NCBI GenBank assembly: GCA_018714125.1
Contig: DVNV01000052.1
Location: forward strand, 1-53,614
Origin: Candidatus Galloscillospira excrementipullorum
Lineage (GTDB): Bacteria; Bacillota; Clostridia; Oscillospirales; Feifaniaceae
DNA length: 53,614 nt
Direction of reading: 5' to 3'
Under the pieces are notes generated by a model, which worked only from the letters and a program-made list of their open reading frames with translations, did not search any database and was not told where the DNA came from. Numbering within the stretch: the first letter of the stretch is position 1; each line of letters begins with the position of its first letter. The translations under genes and the position numbers were made by a program. Positions 19,024 through 28,311 of this stretch are shown here, piece by piece.

Positions 19024-20042
19024 TGATTCAAAAAGGAAAAACGCTACTGCTCGAAGGCGGCGCCGCCATTGTGCAAAGCGCGGCCGTGGCGGGAAAAAAG
19101 GAGGGCGAGGGGCCGCTTGCCGACACCTTTGACCGCATCGTGCGCGACCCCTACGCCGGGCAGAAGAGCTGGGAAAAGGCCGAAAGCGAGCTGCAGAAGC
19201 AGGCTGTCACGCTGGCGCTGCAGAAGGCGGGGCTTGAACCCGGTCAAATCGACCTCATGCTGAGCGGCGACCTCATCAACCAGTGCACCCCCTCCTGCTA
19301 CGCCGCCGCCCCGCTCGGCATTCCCATGCTGGGCCTGTTCGGCGCCTGCTCCACGGCGGCCGAGAGCCTTGCCCTGGGGGCGCTGCTGGTGGAGTCCGGT
19401 GCGGCAAAGCATGCGCTGTGCCTGACCTCGTCGCACTTCTGCACGGCCGAAAGACAGTTCCGCACCCCCCTGGCCTATGGCGGGCAGCGCTCCCCCACCG
19501 CCCAGTGGACGGTGACGGGGGCGGGCGCCTTTGTGCTGGGCCGGGAGGGGGCGGTCAAAATCAAGGGTGTGTGCGTGGGGCGGCCGGTTGACATGGGCAT
19601 CCGCGACGTCTCCAACATGGGCGCCGCCATGGCCCCGGCCGCCTGCGACACCTTTGCCCGCTTTTTCCAGGACTCCGGCAAAACCCCCGCAGACTTCGAC
19701 CTCATCCTGACCGGCGACCTCGGCTCGGTCGGCCACCGCATTGTCCTTGAGCAAATGCGCGCGCAGGGCATTCCCCTGGGAGACCGCTATCAGGACTGCG
19801 GCCTGCTGGTCTACGACGTGGAGCGGCAGGACATGCACGCCGGGGGTTCTGGCTGCGGCTGTTCTGCCGTGGTGCTGGCCGGACACGTCCTGCGCTCCAT
19901 GAGGGAGGGGCGCTGTTCCAACGTACTGCTGGCCGGGACGGGGGCCCTCATGAGCCCCATGTCGCTGCAGCAGGGCGACGCCATCGTGGGCATCGCGCAC
20001 CTTGTCTGGCTGAGTGCCGACGGGGGTGCAGGCCCCTCCTGA
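19020..20042 (+). CDS. spoVAD: Stage V sporulation protein AD
   Basis: Thiolase-fold SpoVAD: DRIVRDPYAGQKSWEKAESELQ, LFGACSTAAESLALG, SSHFCTAERQFRTPLAYGGQR; overlaps spoVAC stop (start 19020 GTG or 19023 ATG). Confidence 0.95.
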   Translation: MMIQKGKTLLLEGGAAIVQSAAVAGKKEGEGPLADTFDRIVRDPYAGQKSWEKAESELQKQAVTLALQKAGLEPGQIDLMLSGDLINQCTPSCYAAAPLGIPMLGLFGACSTAAESLALGALLVESGAAKHALCLTSSHFCTAERQFRTPLAYGGQRSPTAQWTVTGAGAFVLGREGAVKIKGVCVGRPVDMGIRDVSNMGAAMAPAACDTFARFFQDSGKTPADFDLILTGDLGSVGHRIVLEQMRAQGIPLGDRYQDCGLLVYDVERQDMHAGGSGCGCSAVVLAGHVLRSMREGRCSNVLLAGTGALMSPMSLQQGDAIVGIAHLVWLSADGGAGPS

Positions 20043-20113
20043 CCCTCAGGCAGCCCCTTTCCCCAAAAAAGGCCCCTCCGTTAAACGTGCGCACCCTCTT
20101 CCCTTTTTGCAAA

Positions 20114-20153
20114 ACAAAAAAAGCGCCTGCGGCCCCAAAGGTGCCGCAAGCGC
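20114..20153 (-). terminator. Minus-strand terminator of small ORF
   Basis: On minus: GCGCTTGCGGCACC-TTTG-GGGCCGCAGGCGC-TTTTTTTG. Confidence 0.7.
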
Positions 20154-20223
20154 CGGCAAAATGCGGGTGTTCTCTGTTGGAGGGCCGCCTCCCCCCTCTT
20201 TTTTGCCTTCTCCCCTTTTTCCT

Positions 20224-20430
20224 CTATCCGAACAGGCGGGCCAGCAGCAAAAACAAAAACTGCAGTCCGAACATGACTCCCGCCAAAAAGAGAATCAGGC
20301 GCAGCATACGCTGGTATTTCTTCTTTTTGAAAAAATCCCCCAACCCCTGCTTGGTGTCCTGCACAAATTCATGCCGGGAGAGCAGTTTGCGGTATCGCTT
20401 CATCTGCCGTCTTTCCTGTTCAGGGGTCAT
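20224..20430 (-). CDS. Small (68-aa) single-TM protein, antisense orientation inside spoVA cluster
   Basis: MTPEQERRQMKRYRKLLSRHEFVQDTKQGLGDFFKKKKYQRMLRLILFLAGVMFGLQFLFLLLARLFG; RBS gggagg; own promoter and terminator. Confidence 0.68.
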   Translation of the reverse strand: MTPEQERRQMKRYRKLLSRHEFVQDTKQGLGDFFKKKKYQRMLRLILFLAGVMFGLQFLFLLLARLFG

Positions 20431-20507
20431 CGCGTGTTCCTCCCCGTTTGGGCAGGGCATCGCCGGCCTGTGTGCGCCGTGCCGTCTGCCTGATTTTTGT
20501 TATCGTC

Positions 20508-20536
20508 ACTATACCAAATGTGAGCCGCCGCGTCAA
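20508..20536 (-). promoter_or_regulatory. Sigma-A-type promoter for small minus ORF (TTGACG-N17-TATAGT)
   Basis: Reverse complement of actataccaaatgtgagccgccgcgtcaa; 5/6 and 5/6 with 17-bp spacing. Confidence 0.65.
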
Positions 20537-20561
20537 GGCGACCATTAAGGAGGCTTTGCCC

Positions 20562-20924
20562 ATGTTGTTTCAAAACCTGCTGCCCGCCTTCGTGACGGGC
20601 GGCCTCATCTGCGCCGCCGCCCAGATTCTCATTGACAAAACCAATCTCACGCCGGCGCGCATCGTGGTTCTCTTCGTATCGCTGGGTGTTGTGCTGACCG
20701 GCCTTGGGCTGTATGACGCCGTCGTGGACTTCGGCGGCGCCGGCGCCACGGTGCCCATCGTGGGCTTTGGCTACGCCCTGGCAAAGGGCGTGGAAAAGGG
20801 CATTGCGCAATACGGGCTGGCCGGCATCCTGAGCGGCGGCATCACGGCTTCGTCGGCAGGCATCGCCGCCGCCGTCATCTTCGGCTGGCTGGCCGCCGTG
20901 CTCTCCAAATCCTCCGCAAAATAA
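20562..20924 (+). CDS. spoVAE: Stage V sporulation protein AE
   Basis: FVTGGLICAAAQILIDKTNLTPARIVVLFVSLGVVLTGLGLYDAVVDFGGAGATVPIVGFG; RBS aaggagg. Confidence 0.93.
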   Translation: MLFQNLLPAFVTGGLICAAAQILIDKTNLTPARIVVLFVSLGVVLTGLGLYDAVVDFGGAGATVPIVGFGYALAKGVEKGIAQYGLAGILSGGITASSAGIAAAVIFGWLAAVLSKSSAK

Positions 20925-20942
20925 CCTCTCCCCCTTACAGAA

Positions 20943-20986
20943 AAACAATCCGGCAGGCCGCATTGGCCTGCCGGATTGTTTTTCTT
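20943..20986. terminator. Terminator after spoVAE
   Basis: aaacaatccggcaggcc-gcatt-ggcctgccggattgttttt. Confidence 0.9.
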
Positions 20987-21012
20987 TTGAATGTATGTCT
21001 TCCGGGAAAACG

Positions 21013-21597
21013 TCAGCTCTCCGCCGGCCCCCCCTGCCCGCAGGCCTTTTCCCCTTCCGCCGCCAGCAGCTCCTGCGGCCGCACCAGGACGATGCGGCGC
21101 TTCCTGTCCCTTGCGTAACGCAGGGTGTATTCGGTGCCTCCGCCGGGCGCACCGTCATAAACGGCCAGCAGCGTCTGGGCGCGGTCCACGAGGTAGCGGT
21201 TCCTCTCCTGCATGCAGCCCGGAAAATAGCTGCCGTTGAGATAAAACGCCTCGTCGGCCTGCTCTAAAATTTTATGGTAGAGGCTGCGCTCACGCAGGGG
21301 CCAGCCTGCCTCCTGCCCGTAGCAGGGCAGCACGCAGTGCAGGGTCACCTCGGGCTTGTAGCGGCGCAGGCGCAGCACCTGCTGCGCATACCAGATATCC
21401 ACCCCTTGCGCCATGCCCGAAAAAAAGTGGATGATGCCGTGCTCATAGTACAGCGCCAGGATGTGCTGCCGCAGGCCTTCGGCCAGCGCCTTTGCGGCGG
21501 GGTCGCTGCTGCGGCGTATGCCAAGGCGCGCGGGACGGTGCCCCGTAACGGAGCAGGCCCTGCTCTCGTCAACCTTTTTCAGCGCCATACCTTCCAC
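21013..21597 (-). CDS. SLOG-fold (YpsA/DUF1273-like) protein
   Basis: CSVTGHRPARLG, FFSGMAQGVDIWYAQQVL, LLAVYDGAPGGGTEYTLRYA. Confidence 0.82.
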   Translation of the reverse strand: MEGMALKKVDESRACSVTGHRPARLGIRRSSDPAAKALAEGLRQHILALYYEHGIIHFFSGMAQGVDIWYAQQVLRLRRYKPEVTLHCVLPCYGQEAGWPLRERSLYHKILEQADEAFYLNGSYFPGCMQERNRYLVDRAQTLLAVYDGAPGGGTEYTLRYARDRKRRIVLVRPQELLAAEGEKACGQGGPAES

Positions 21598-21618
21598 CTC
21601 CTGCCGCCCGTTTCCCGC

Positions 21619-21957
21619 TCACAGCAGCACCACGGTGATGCCGTTGTTGTGCCGGTTCAAATCCTTGTCCCTTGACAGCTCACGGCAGGCCGACAGCAGC
21701 TTTTGCGTGTCCTGGTCGAAAATTTCAAACCGCTCCCCCGGCACAAACAGGCGGATTTCGCGCTTGTTTTGCAGCCGGGTCAGATATTTTTGCAGCTCCA
21801 CACGGATGCGCCCGCCGTTTCCCGACGAGCCATAGCCGTGAATGAATTTGATGGCGGTCAGCCCCATGCGGCGGCCGCTTTTGAGCTCGAAGGTGGCGCG
21901 CCGGATGGCGGCGTCGACCAGGGGCATGCCCTCTTCGAGGTTGACTGTTTTCAGCAT
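21619..21957 (-). CDS. Smr/MutS2 C-terminal-like domain protein
   Basis: VNLEEGMPLVDAAIRRATFEL...AIKFIHGYGSSGNGGRIRVELQKYL resembles Smr HGxGxGxLR pattern. Confidence 0.72.
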   Translation of the reverse strand: MLKTVNLEEGMPLVDAAIRRATFELKSGRRMGLTAIKFIHGYGSSGNGGRIRVELQKYLTRLQNKREIRLFVPGERFEIFDQDTQKLLSACRELSRDKDLNRHNNGITVVLL

Positions 21958-21960
21958 GGA

Positions 21961-22323
21961 CTATTTCTTGGGCACGAAGACGAACCTCTCGTGCGTCCCC
22001 TCTCCGATTTTCACGCCCTTGTCGTTTGTCACCACCACCGAAAAGGTCAGGCGGCGGCGATCCACTTCAATGAGCTCGGCCTCGCAGGTGATGGTCTGGC
22101 CCTCCACCGTGGCGGCCAGATGCCGGATGTTGACCGCCGTCCCCACGGTGGTCACGCCGGGCTCAAGCGCCGGCGCCACGGCGGCGGCGCAGGCCCCCTC
22201 CATCACGCCAATCATGGAAGGGGTGGACAAAATGCCGGGTGCGTCGGGGTTGGTGTGCTTGGTGCAAAGGTCAGGGGTGACAACTCTCTCCACGGTGTGT
22301 TTCATGCCAACAGTAATTTCCAT
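21961..22323 (-). CDS. FlK-like hotdog-fold thioesterase
   Basis: LSTPSMIGVMEGACAAAV...GTAVNIRHLAATVEGQTITCEAEL...GEGTHERFVF. Confidence 0.8.
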   Translation of the reverse strand: MEITVGMKHTVERVVTPDLCTKHTNPDAPGILSTPSMIGVMEGACAAAVAPALEPGVTTVGTAVNIRHLAATVEGQTITCEAELIEVDRRRLTFSVVVTNDKGVKIGEGTHERFVFVPKK

Positions 22324-22412
22324 TGTATTTCAGGCTCCTTTCAAAAGCGTGCTGTTTTGGTTTTTCATCGGGCTTTGCCCGCGCGGCGGGTTTTCCCCTC
22401 GGCAGGGGCGGC

Positions 22413-23126
22413 TCAGTCGGCAAAGCAGGCGGCGGTCTCAAGCGCAATCTTCATCATGTCCTGAAAGCCGGTCTCGCGCTCCTTGGCCGTGGTCTGCTCG
22501 GCAGAGCCGTCCACCATGTCGCTGACCGTCATTATGGCCAGCGCCCTGCCGCCGTAGCGCGCCGCCAGCATGTAGAGCGCCGCAGACTCCATCTCCACTC
22601 CCAGCACACCGTGCTGTCCCATCACCCGGGAGGCCTCGTCGGTGGGCTGATAAAAGGTGTCGGAGCAGAACACGGGACCCACATGGGGCGTGATGCCCAG
22701 CTCCCTGGCCTTGCGCACCGCCGTTTCCAACAGCTCAAAGTTTGCCGTTGCAGCGTAGTGCATGCCGTGAAAGACCGAGTCAAACATGGCGCTGTCGGTG
22801 GCGGAGGACATGGCCATCACAATGTCGCGCAGCTTGAGAGGGGCAAAGCCGCCGCACGAGCCGATGCGGATGATGTTTTTCACGTCGTACATGGTCAAAA
22901 GCTCGGTGACGTATATTGCAACCGAGGGCATGCCCATTCCGTGTCCCATGACCGAGAGCCGGTGCCCCCGGTAACTGCCGGTATACCCCAGCATGCCGCG
23001 CACCTCGTTGAAGCAGACGGGGTTTTCAAGATAGGTTTCGGCGATGTATTTTGCCCGCAGGGGATCGCCCGGCATCAAAACGGTGGAGGCAATATCGCCT
23101 TTGTTTGCACTGTTGTGAGGCGTCAT
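22413..23126 (-). CDS. deoD: Purine-nucleoside phosphorylase (DeoD type)
   Basis: VLMPGDPLRAKYIAETYLENP, GSYRGHRLSVMGHGMGMPS, GVEMESAALYMLAARYG. Confidence 0.95.
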   Translation of the reverse strand: MTPHNSANKGDIASTVLMPGDPLRAKYIAETYLENPVCFNEVRGMLGYTGSYRGHRLSVMGHGMGMPSVAIYVTELLTMYDVKNIIRIGSCGGFAPLKLRDIVMAMSSATDSAMFDSVFHGMHYAATANFELLETAVRKARELGITPHVGPVFCSDTFYQPTDEASRVMGQHGVLGVEMESAALYMLAARYGGRALAIMTVSDMVDGSAEQTTAKERETGFQDMMKIALETAACFAD

Positions 23127-23150
23127 ACGCTTCTTGTCTCCTTTACTCGG

Positions 23151-24326
23151 TTATTGTTCAAAAAGCTTTGGCAAAAAGCTGTCTGCCTGATAGCGCATGG
23201 GCAGCCCGAAAAAGTCTGCCACGCTTGCGGCCACAGCCGCAAAGGTGGGCAGCGTGCCCAGTGAAACGCCCCGCTCCATGGCCGGCGACCATGCCAAAAG
23301 CGGCACATATTCCCGCGAGTGGTCGGTGGAAGAGGTGGTGGGGTCGCAGCCGTGGTCGGCCGTGATGAGCAGCAAATCCTCCCTGCCCAGCGCCGCCATG
23401 ATGTCGGGCAGCGCCTTGTCAAACTGCTCCAGCGCACGGCCGTAGCCCTCGGCGTTGTTGCGGTGCCCGTACTGCGAGTCGAAGTCGACGAGGTTGACAA
23501 AGAGAAACCCGCTCTTCATCTCCCCCAGGTAGTCCAGCGTGGCCTTTACGCAGGCGGGGTTTCCCGCCGCGTGATTCGATTTTGCCAGCCCCCGGTGGGC
23601 AAAAATGTCTTCAATCTTGCCCACGCCGTAGGTGGGGATGCCGGCCGCCGTCAAATCGTCGAGCACGGTGTTCCCTACGGGCGGAAGGGAAAAATCCCGC
23701 CGGTTGCCCGTGCGCTCAAAGGCGCCCGGCCTGCCCACAAAGGGACGCGCTATCACGCGGCCCACGGCATGCTCCCCCTGCAGAACTTGCCGCGCCATGC
23801 GGCAGTACTCATAGAGCTGCTCCGGCGGTACAATTTCCTCATGCGCCGCAATCTGAAACACGCTGTCGGCCGAGGTGTAGACTATGAGGTCGCCCGTGCG
23901 CATGTGCTGCTCGCCCAGCTCCTCCAAAATCACGGTGCCGCTTGCCGCTTTGTTGCCCAGCACCCCGCGCCCCGTGGCGGCGCAAAAGGCGTCGATGACC
24001 TCGCGGGGAAATCCGTTGGGATAGGTGGGAAAGGGCTTGTCCAGCCGCAGCCCCGCCAGCTCCCAGTGGCCGGTGGTGGTATCCTTGCCCTTGGATTTTT
24101 CGGCCATGCGGCCGTAGCCGCCGCCGGGCTGTCCGGGGCAGGGCAGCCCCTGCACCCCCTCAATGCAGCCAAGGCCCAGCGCCGCCATGTTGGGCAGCGA
24201 AAACCCCTTTGTCTCCTTTGCCACATGCGACAGCGTGTTGCTGCCCTCGTCCCCGTACCGGGCGGCGTCGGGCAGCTCGCCCACGCCCACCGAATCCAGC
24301 ACAATGAGAACCGCTCGCTTGTTCAT
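23151..24326 (-). CDS. deoB: Phosphopentomutase
   Basis: [60 protein letters not shown]. Confidence 0.97.
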   Translation of the reverse strand: MNKRAVLIVLDSVGVGELPDAARYGDEGSNTLSHVAKETKGFSLPNMAALGLGCIEGVQGLPCPGQPGGGYGRMAEKSKGKDTTTGHWELAGLRLDKPFPTYPNGFPREVIDAFCAATGRGVLGNKAASGTVILEELGEQHMRTGDLIVYTSADSVFQIAAHEEIVPPEQLYEYCRMARQVLQGEHAVGRVIARPFVGRPGAFERTGNRRDFSLPPVGNTVLDDLTAAGIPTYGVGKIEDIFAHRGLAKSNHAAGNPACVKATLDYLGEMKSGFLFVNLVDFDSQYGHRNNAEGYGRALEQFDKALPDIMAALGREDLLLITADHGCDPTTSSTDHSREYVPLLAWSPAMERGVSLGTLPTFAAVAASVADFFGLPMRYQADSFLPKLFEQ

Positions 24327-25717
24327 ACCGCTTTCTCCTTTCCGTCCCGATGCCCTTTGCGGCACGCCACGCCCGCCAGCATGAGCGCCGCCGCGGCCGC
24401 CACCCCCGTGAAGAGCGGGTCAAAGGGCGGATTCCACAGCAGCCGCACCAAAAGCACCGTCAAAGGCCCCGCCACAAGCGCCGCAAGCGCAAAGCGGGAA
24501 TCCACGCGCCCCTTTGCAAAGAGCGCCCCGCACAGAGGCGGGAAAACCATGGCGCCGCGCAGCGCCATGGACATAAAGCTCCAGTCCAAAATGGCGGCCG
24601 ACAGGCGCTCCCCCGTAAAGAGCAGCGACACCGCCAGCACCAGCGCAATAGACAGCCGCGTGATAAGCAGCGTTCCCTTGTCGCTCCTGCGGCGCGCCAC
24701 GCGGGGGTAGATGTCCTGCGAGGCAATGGCGCCCACGCCCAGCGCCAGGCCGGCGCCCGCCACCAGCACCGTGATGAGCAGCGTGGCCAGCACCACGCCG
24801 CCCAGCCAGTCGGGCATAAATTCCAGCACAAAGCGCGGAAATGCCTGCGCCGGCGTCATGTCGGGATGGCGCATGCGCATGACCATGCCCACCAGCGCAG
24901 AGCCCAGCCCGATGGGCGGAATGAGCAGCGCCGACCACAGCGCGCCCGACACGGCCACCCGGTCGCTGCGCCCGGCCAAAACGCTCTGCGCATAGGTCTG
25001 GGTCGACAGCACGCCGAGCACCAGCGAGAGTCCCGCGCCGGCGTCAATGCCCACGCCGCGCCCAAAGAGGTTGAAAAAACCCGGCAAGGCTTCTCCCATC
25101 GCCTGCCAGCCGCCCGCCTGAGACAGCGCCAGCACACCGCCGAACACCGCCGCCAGGCACAGCAGCACCGACTTGACGGTGCCAACCAGCCCCGCGCCCC
25201 ACACGCCGCCAAACAGCACATAGCACATCATGAGCACCACGCTGAGCACCGCGCAGGCAGAGGGCGGCAGGGGCAGCAGCGTCCCCATAAGCGCCATGGC
25301 CGAGAGCACCTGCGCCACGATGGAGAGCATGGTGCCCAAAATGCCAAGCACCGACGACAAAAACCCCGCCGCCGGGCCGTATTCCGTCGCCACCATCTGC
25401 TGCAGCGTCTTGCAGCCGCTGCGGCGCATGGGCCTGACAAAAAAGAGCGCCAGCACCAGGCAGCCAAGCCCTGCCCCCAGCGTAAACCACAGGGCCGAAA
25501 ACCCGTTGGTAAAGGCAAGCTGCGCCGTGCCGATGGTGGAGGCCCCGCCCACCAGCGTCCCCATGAGGGAGCCGATGACGATGGCCGTCCCCGCCTGCGA
25601 GCCGCCGGTCGAAAAGTCCTCCGCCGACGAAACCCTCCTGCCGGACCAAACGCCAATGCCGGTGATCGCCAGCAGCGTGCCCGCCAGTCCAATCAAATGT
25701 GCCATGCCAAGCTGCAT
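24323..25717 (-). CDS. Sodium:solute symporter (SSS) family transporter
   Basis: [65 protein letters not shown]; overlaps deoB start. Confidence 0.88.
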   Translation of the reverse strand: MQLGMAHLIGLAGTLLAITGIGVWSGRRVSSAEDFSTGGSQAGTAIVIGSLMGTLVGGASTIGTAQLAFTNGFSALWFTLGAGLGCLVLALFFVRPMRRSGCKTLQQMVATEYGPAAGFLSSVLGILGTMLSIVAQVLSAMALMGTLLPLPPSACAVLSVVLMMCYVLFGGVWGAGLVGTVKSVLLCLAAVFGGVLALSQAGGWQAMGEALPGFFNLFGRGVGIDAGAGLSLVLGVLSTQTYAQSVLAGRSDRVAVSGALWSALLIPPIGLGSALVGMVMRMRHPDMTPAQAFPRFVLEFMPDWLGGVVLATLLITVLVAGAGLALGVGAIASQDIYPRVARRRSDKGTLLITRLSIALVLAVSLLFTGERLSAAILDWSFMSMALRGAMVFPPLCGALFAKGRVDSRFALAALVAGPLTVLLVRLLWNPPFDPLFTGVAAAAALMLAGVACRKGHRDGKEKAV

Positions 25718-26053
25718 TGTCTTTTGCGCCTCCCGCAACAAAAAGTTTTCCGCGTCCCCCTTTCCACGGGGGAAGGGCGCTTTTCCCCTGTTTCCGAAAG
25801 CCGCCCCCTCCCCCAAAAGGCACAAGGGCAAAGGGGGGCGTTTGTCTTCCGTTCCATTATACCCTGCCCCCTCTTTCTTGGCAACTCCCGTCTTTGCGGT
25901 GCGCCGCCCCTTCCTTTGAAAAAGGCTGCCCTTCCCCCGTGCGCCGCCTTTTCCCTCTTTGCCCTGTCAAAGCCTTCTTCCCCCGCTTGCCTGCCGCCTC
26001 AAGCTGTGGTATCCTGTTGCAGAAGAAATCCTTTTATTAAGGAGGCTGCCGCC

Positions 26054-26575
26054 TTGGAATTTACCGTAACCACCCGCTACGACGGCCGCGCCATGGCCGC
26101 CCTGGCGCGCGCCTTGAGAAAAACCGTGCGCAAAAAGCAAAGCCGCCGCGCCCACGTCTTCGGCTGGATTGCCTTTTTCTCCGGCCTGCTGCTCGCCTTT
26201 TTCTCGGCGCTGGACGGGTCCTTTTTCACCTTTCGCTCCCTTGTGACCTGGTTTGCCGTTTTTCTCATTTTCGCCGCCCTCGTCTGGGAGGATGCGCTCA
26301 ACGGCCGCGTCGCCTTTCGCCGTATCCCGCCGGGCCTTGCCACCTCAAACACAACCTTTGACGAGCAGGGCTACCACAGTGTCACCGAGGTGGGGAGCTC
26401 GGACTTCCCCTATTCCAACATCGTCGCCCTTGCCCAGACAGAGGGATATTTTGTCTTTGTGTTTGGAAAAAACCACGGCCAGGTTTACGACAAGGCCGGC
26501 ATCTCGGGCGGGACGGCAGAGCAGTTTCGCCGCTTTATTGAGGACAAGACGGGGCAGGTCTTTGAATCGGTGTGA
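26054..26575 (+). CDS. YcxB-like membrane protein
   Basis: Two hydrophobic segments and a C-terminal TTFDEQGYHSVTEVGSSDFPYSNIVALAQTEGYFVFVFGKNHGQVYDKAGI...F pattern; TTG start after aaggagg. Confidence 0.65.
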   Translation: MEFTVTTRYDGRAMAALARALRKTVRKKQSRRAHVFGWIAFFSGLLLAFFSALDGSFFTFRSLVTWFAVFLIFAALVWEDALNGRVAFRRIPPGLATSNTTFDEQGYHSVTEVGSSDFPYSNIVALAQTEGYFVFVFGKNHGQVYDKAGISGGTAEQFRRFIEDKTGQVFESV

Positions 26576-26693
26576 GCCCCGGTGCGGACGTGCGGCCCTG
26601 CGGGGGCCTCTTTGGGGCACCGTGCCCCTTCTTTTCTCAAAAAACAGTTTCTGCCCCAGGCGCATCGGGCAGTAAAAAAGGAGCCCTTTTGTG

Positions 26694-27515
26694 ATGTTTG
26701 ACAACATGATTGCCTCCCTTCGGGAAAAATCCCCTCTTATCCACTGCATCACCAATTACGTCACGGTGTCCGACGTGGCCAACATGCTGCTGGCCTGCGG
26801 CGCCTCCCCCATCATGGCAGATGACGCCGCGGAAGTACAGGAAATTTCCGGCATCGCCTCCGGGCTGTGCCTCAATCTCGGCACGCTGCACCGGAGCACG
26901 GTGGACTCCATGCTGCTGGCAGGCCGCACGGCCGCCGAACGCGGCATCCCCATCGTGCTCGACCCCGTGGGTGTCGGGGCCGCCGCGCAGCGTGCGATGG
27001 CCGCGCAGGCCCTGCTGCGGGAGCTCCCCATCGCGGTGCTGCGCGGCAACGTCTCGGAGGTCAAGGCGATTGCCGGCGTGGCCTCCTCCACCCGGGGCGT
27101 CGACGCCTGCTCGGCCGACCTTGTGACGCCCGAGACGCTGCCCGAGCTTGCCGCCTTTGTCACGCGCCTGGCGCTTGCGCTGCACTGCACGGTGGCCATG
27201 TCGGGCGCCATCGACGTGATTTCGGACGGGCGGGCAACCTACGCCGTCTTTAACGGCCACCCCATGATGCCCCGCATCACGGGCTCCGGCTGCATGCTGA
27301 CCGGCGTGGTGACCGCCTTTGCGGCGGCAAACCCCGGCAGCGCGGTGCAGGCCTCGACCGCCGCCTATGCCGCCATGGGCCTGTGCGGTGAAATCGCCCA
27401 TGCCGCCCTGCGCCCCGGGCAGGGCACCGGCGCCTTTCGCAGCAACCTCATCGACGCCATGAGCCTTCTCGACGACGACGCACTGCGGCAGGGCATGAAG
27501 GTGTGCATTTTCTAG
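26694..27515 (+). CDS. thiM: Hydroxyethylthiazole kinase
   Basis: SPLIHCITNYVTVSDVANMLLACGASPIMADDAAEVQEI; LDPVGVGA; GSGCMLTGVVTAFAAANP. Confidence 0.95.
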   Translation: MFDNMIASLREKSPLIHCITNYVTVSDVANMLLACGASPIMADDAAEVQEISGIASGLCLNLGTLHRSTVDSMLLAGRTAAERGIPIVLDPVGVGAAAQRAMAAQALLRELPIAVLRGNVSEVKAIAGVASSTRGVDACSADLVTPETLPELAAFVTRLALALHCTVAMSGAIDVISDGRATYAVFNGHPMMPRITGSGCMLTGVVTAFAAANPGSAVQASTAAYAAMGLCGEIAHAALRPGQGTGAFRSNLIDAMSLLDDDALRQGMKVCIF

Positions 27516-27558
27516 CCCCGCTCCCCGCCATGCTTTTCCCCGGAAAGGAGGACCCGCC

Positions 27559-27870
27559 ATGCCGCCGGACAGCAACAGCTTTTGCGCCATCTGGGACATT
27601 GTCAGGTGCATTCCGGAAGGGCGCGTGAGCACCTACGGACGCATTGCCCGGCTTGCCGGAAACCCCCGATGGGCCCGCGTTGTGGGCTATGCCATGCGCG
27701 CCTGCCGGGACGGCAGCGTCCCCTGTCACCGGGTGCTGCACCGGGACGGCAGCCTTTCGGCGGCCTTCGGCCCGGGGCCCGAAAACCGCCAACGGCTGCT
27801 GCTTGAAAAAGAGGGTGTGCCCTTCCTGCCGGACGGCAGGGTAGAGCTCGCCCGATGCCTGTGGCCGTAA
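27559..27870 (+). CDS. MGMT-domain DNA alkyltransferase-like protein
   Basis: GRVSTYGRIARLAGNPRWARVVGYAMRAC...VPCHRVLHRDGSL; catalytic PCHRV retained. Confidence 0.88.
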   Translation: MPPDSNSFCAIWDIVRCIPEGRVSTYGRIARLAGNPRWARVVGYAMRACRDGSVPCHRVLHRDGSLSAAFGPGPENRQRLLLEKEGVPFLPDGRVELARCLWP

Positions 27871-28033
27871 CGGCCAAAGCCGTCCGCCGGGCGGCGCCGT
27901 GCTGCCGGTGCCCTTTTTTGCTCCCGGCAGGCCGTTTCCCTCCCTTTTTTGCCGAAAACACGCCGCATGCGCACATCCGGCACACGCTTTTCCGCCGTGC
28001 TGCCAAGTGTGCGCCGGACACTTTTGCCAAAAG

Positions 28034-28068
28034 AAAAAAGCCCGGGCGCATGCTGCGCCCGGGCTTTT
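28034..28068 (-). terminator. Terminator downstream of tRNA-Leu
   Basis: aaaaaagcccgggcgca-tgc-tgcgcccgggctttt. Confidence 0.85.
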
Positions 28069-28069
28069 G

Positions 28070-28158
28070 TGGTGCCGGAGACCGGGATCGAACCGGCACG
28101 GGTGTCGCCACCCACGGGATTTTAAGTCCCGGGCGTCTGCCAATTTCGCCACTCCGGC
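28070..28158 (-). tRNA. tRNA-Leu (UAA anticodon)
   Basis: Minus strand GCCGGAGTGGCGAAATTGGCAGACGCCCGGGACTTAAAATCCCGTGGG...GTGCCGGTTCGATCCCGGTCTCCGGCACCA; long variable arm, encoded CCA. Confidence 0.96.
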
Positions 28159-28311
28159 AATTGCTCGTTTCATTGTATCAGCCGCCTTGCACAAAGTCAA
28201 GAAGGTGGCCCCGTCCAGCCCCTCTGCCACGGCAAATCTGCCGGCAGAGGGATGCTTGTCATGTCCCGGGAAAAGTTTAGTCAGCTTCTGCCCTTCAAAT
28301 CCTGCCGTGCC

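Noticed and set aside
24350-26053. N-terminal extension of the 741-aa ORF (24350-26575)
   Set aside because: Antisense to the SSS symporter; only the part from 26054 with an RBS is a plausible gene (YcxB-like).
26576-26693. Possible TPP riboswitch before thiM
   Set aside because: No thi-box elements (CTGAGA / ACCTGA-type) seen.
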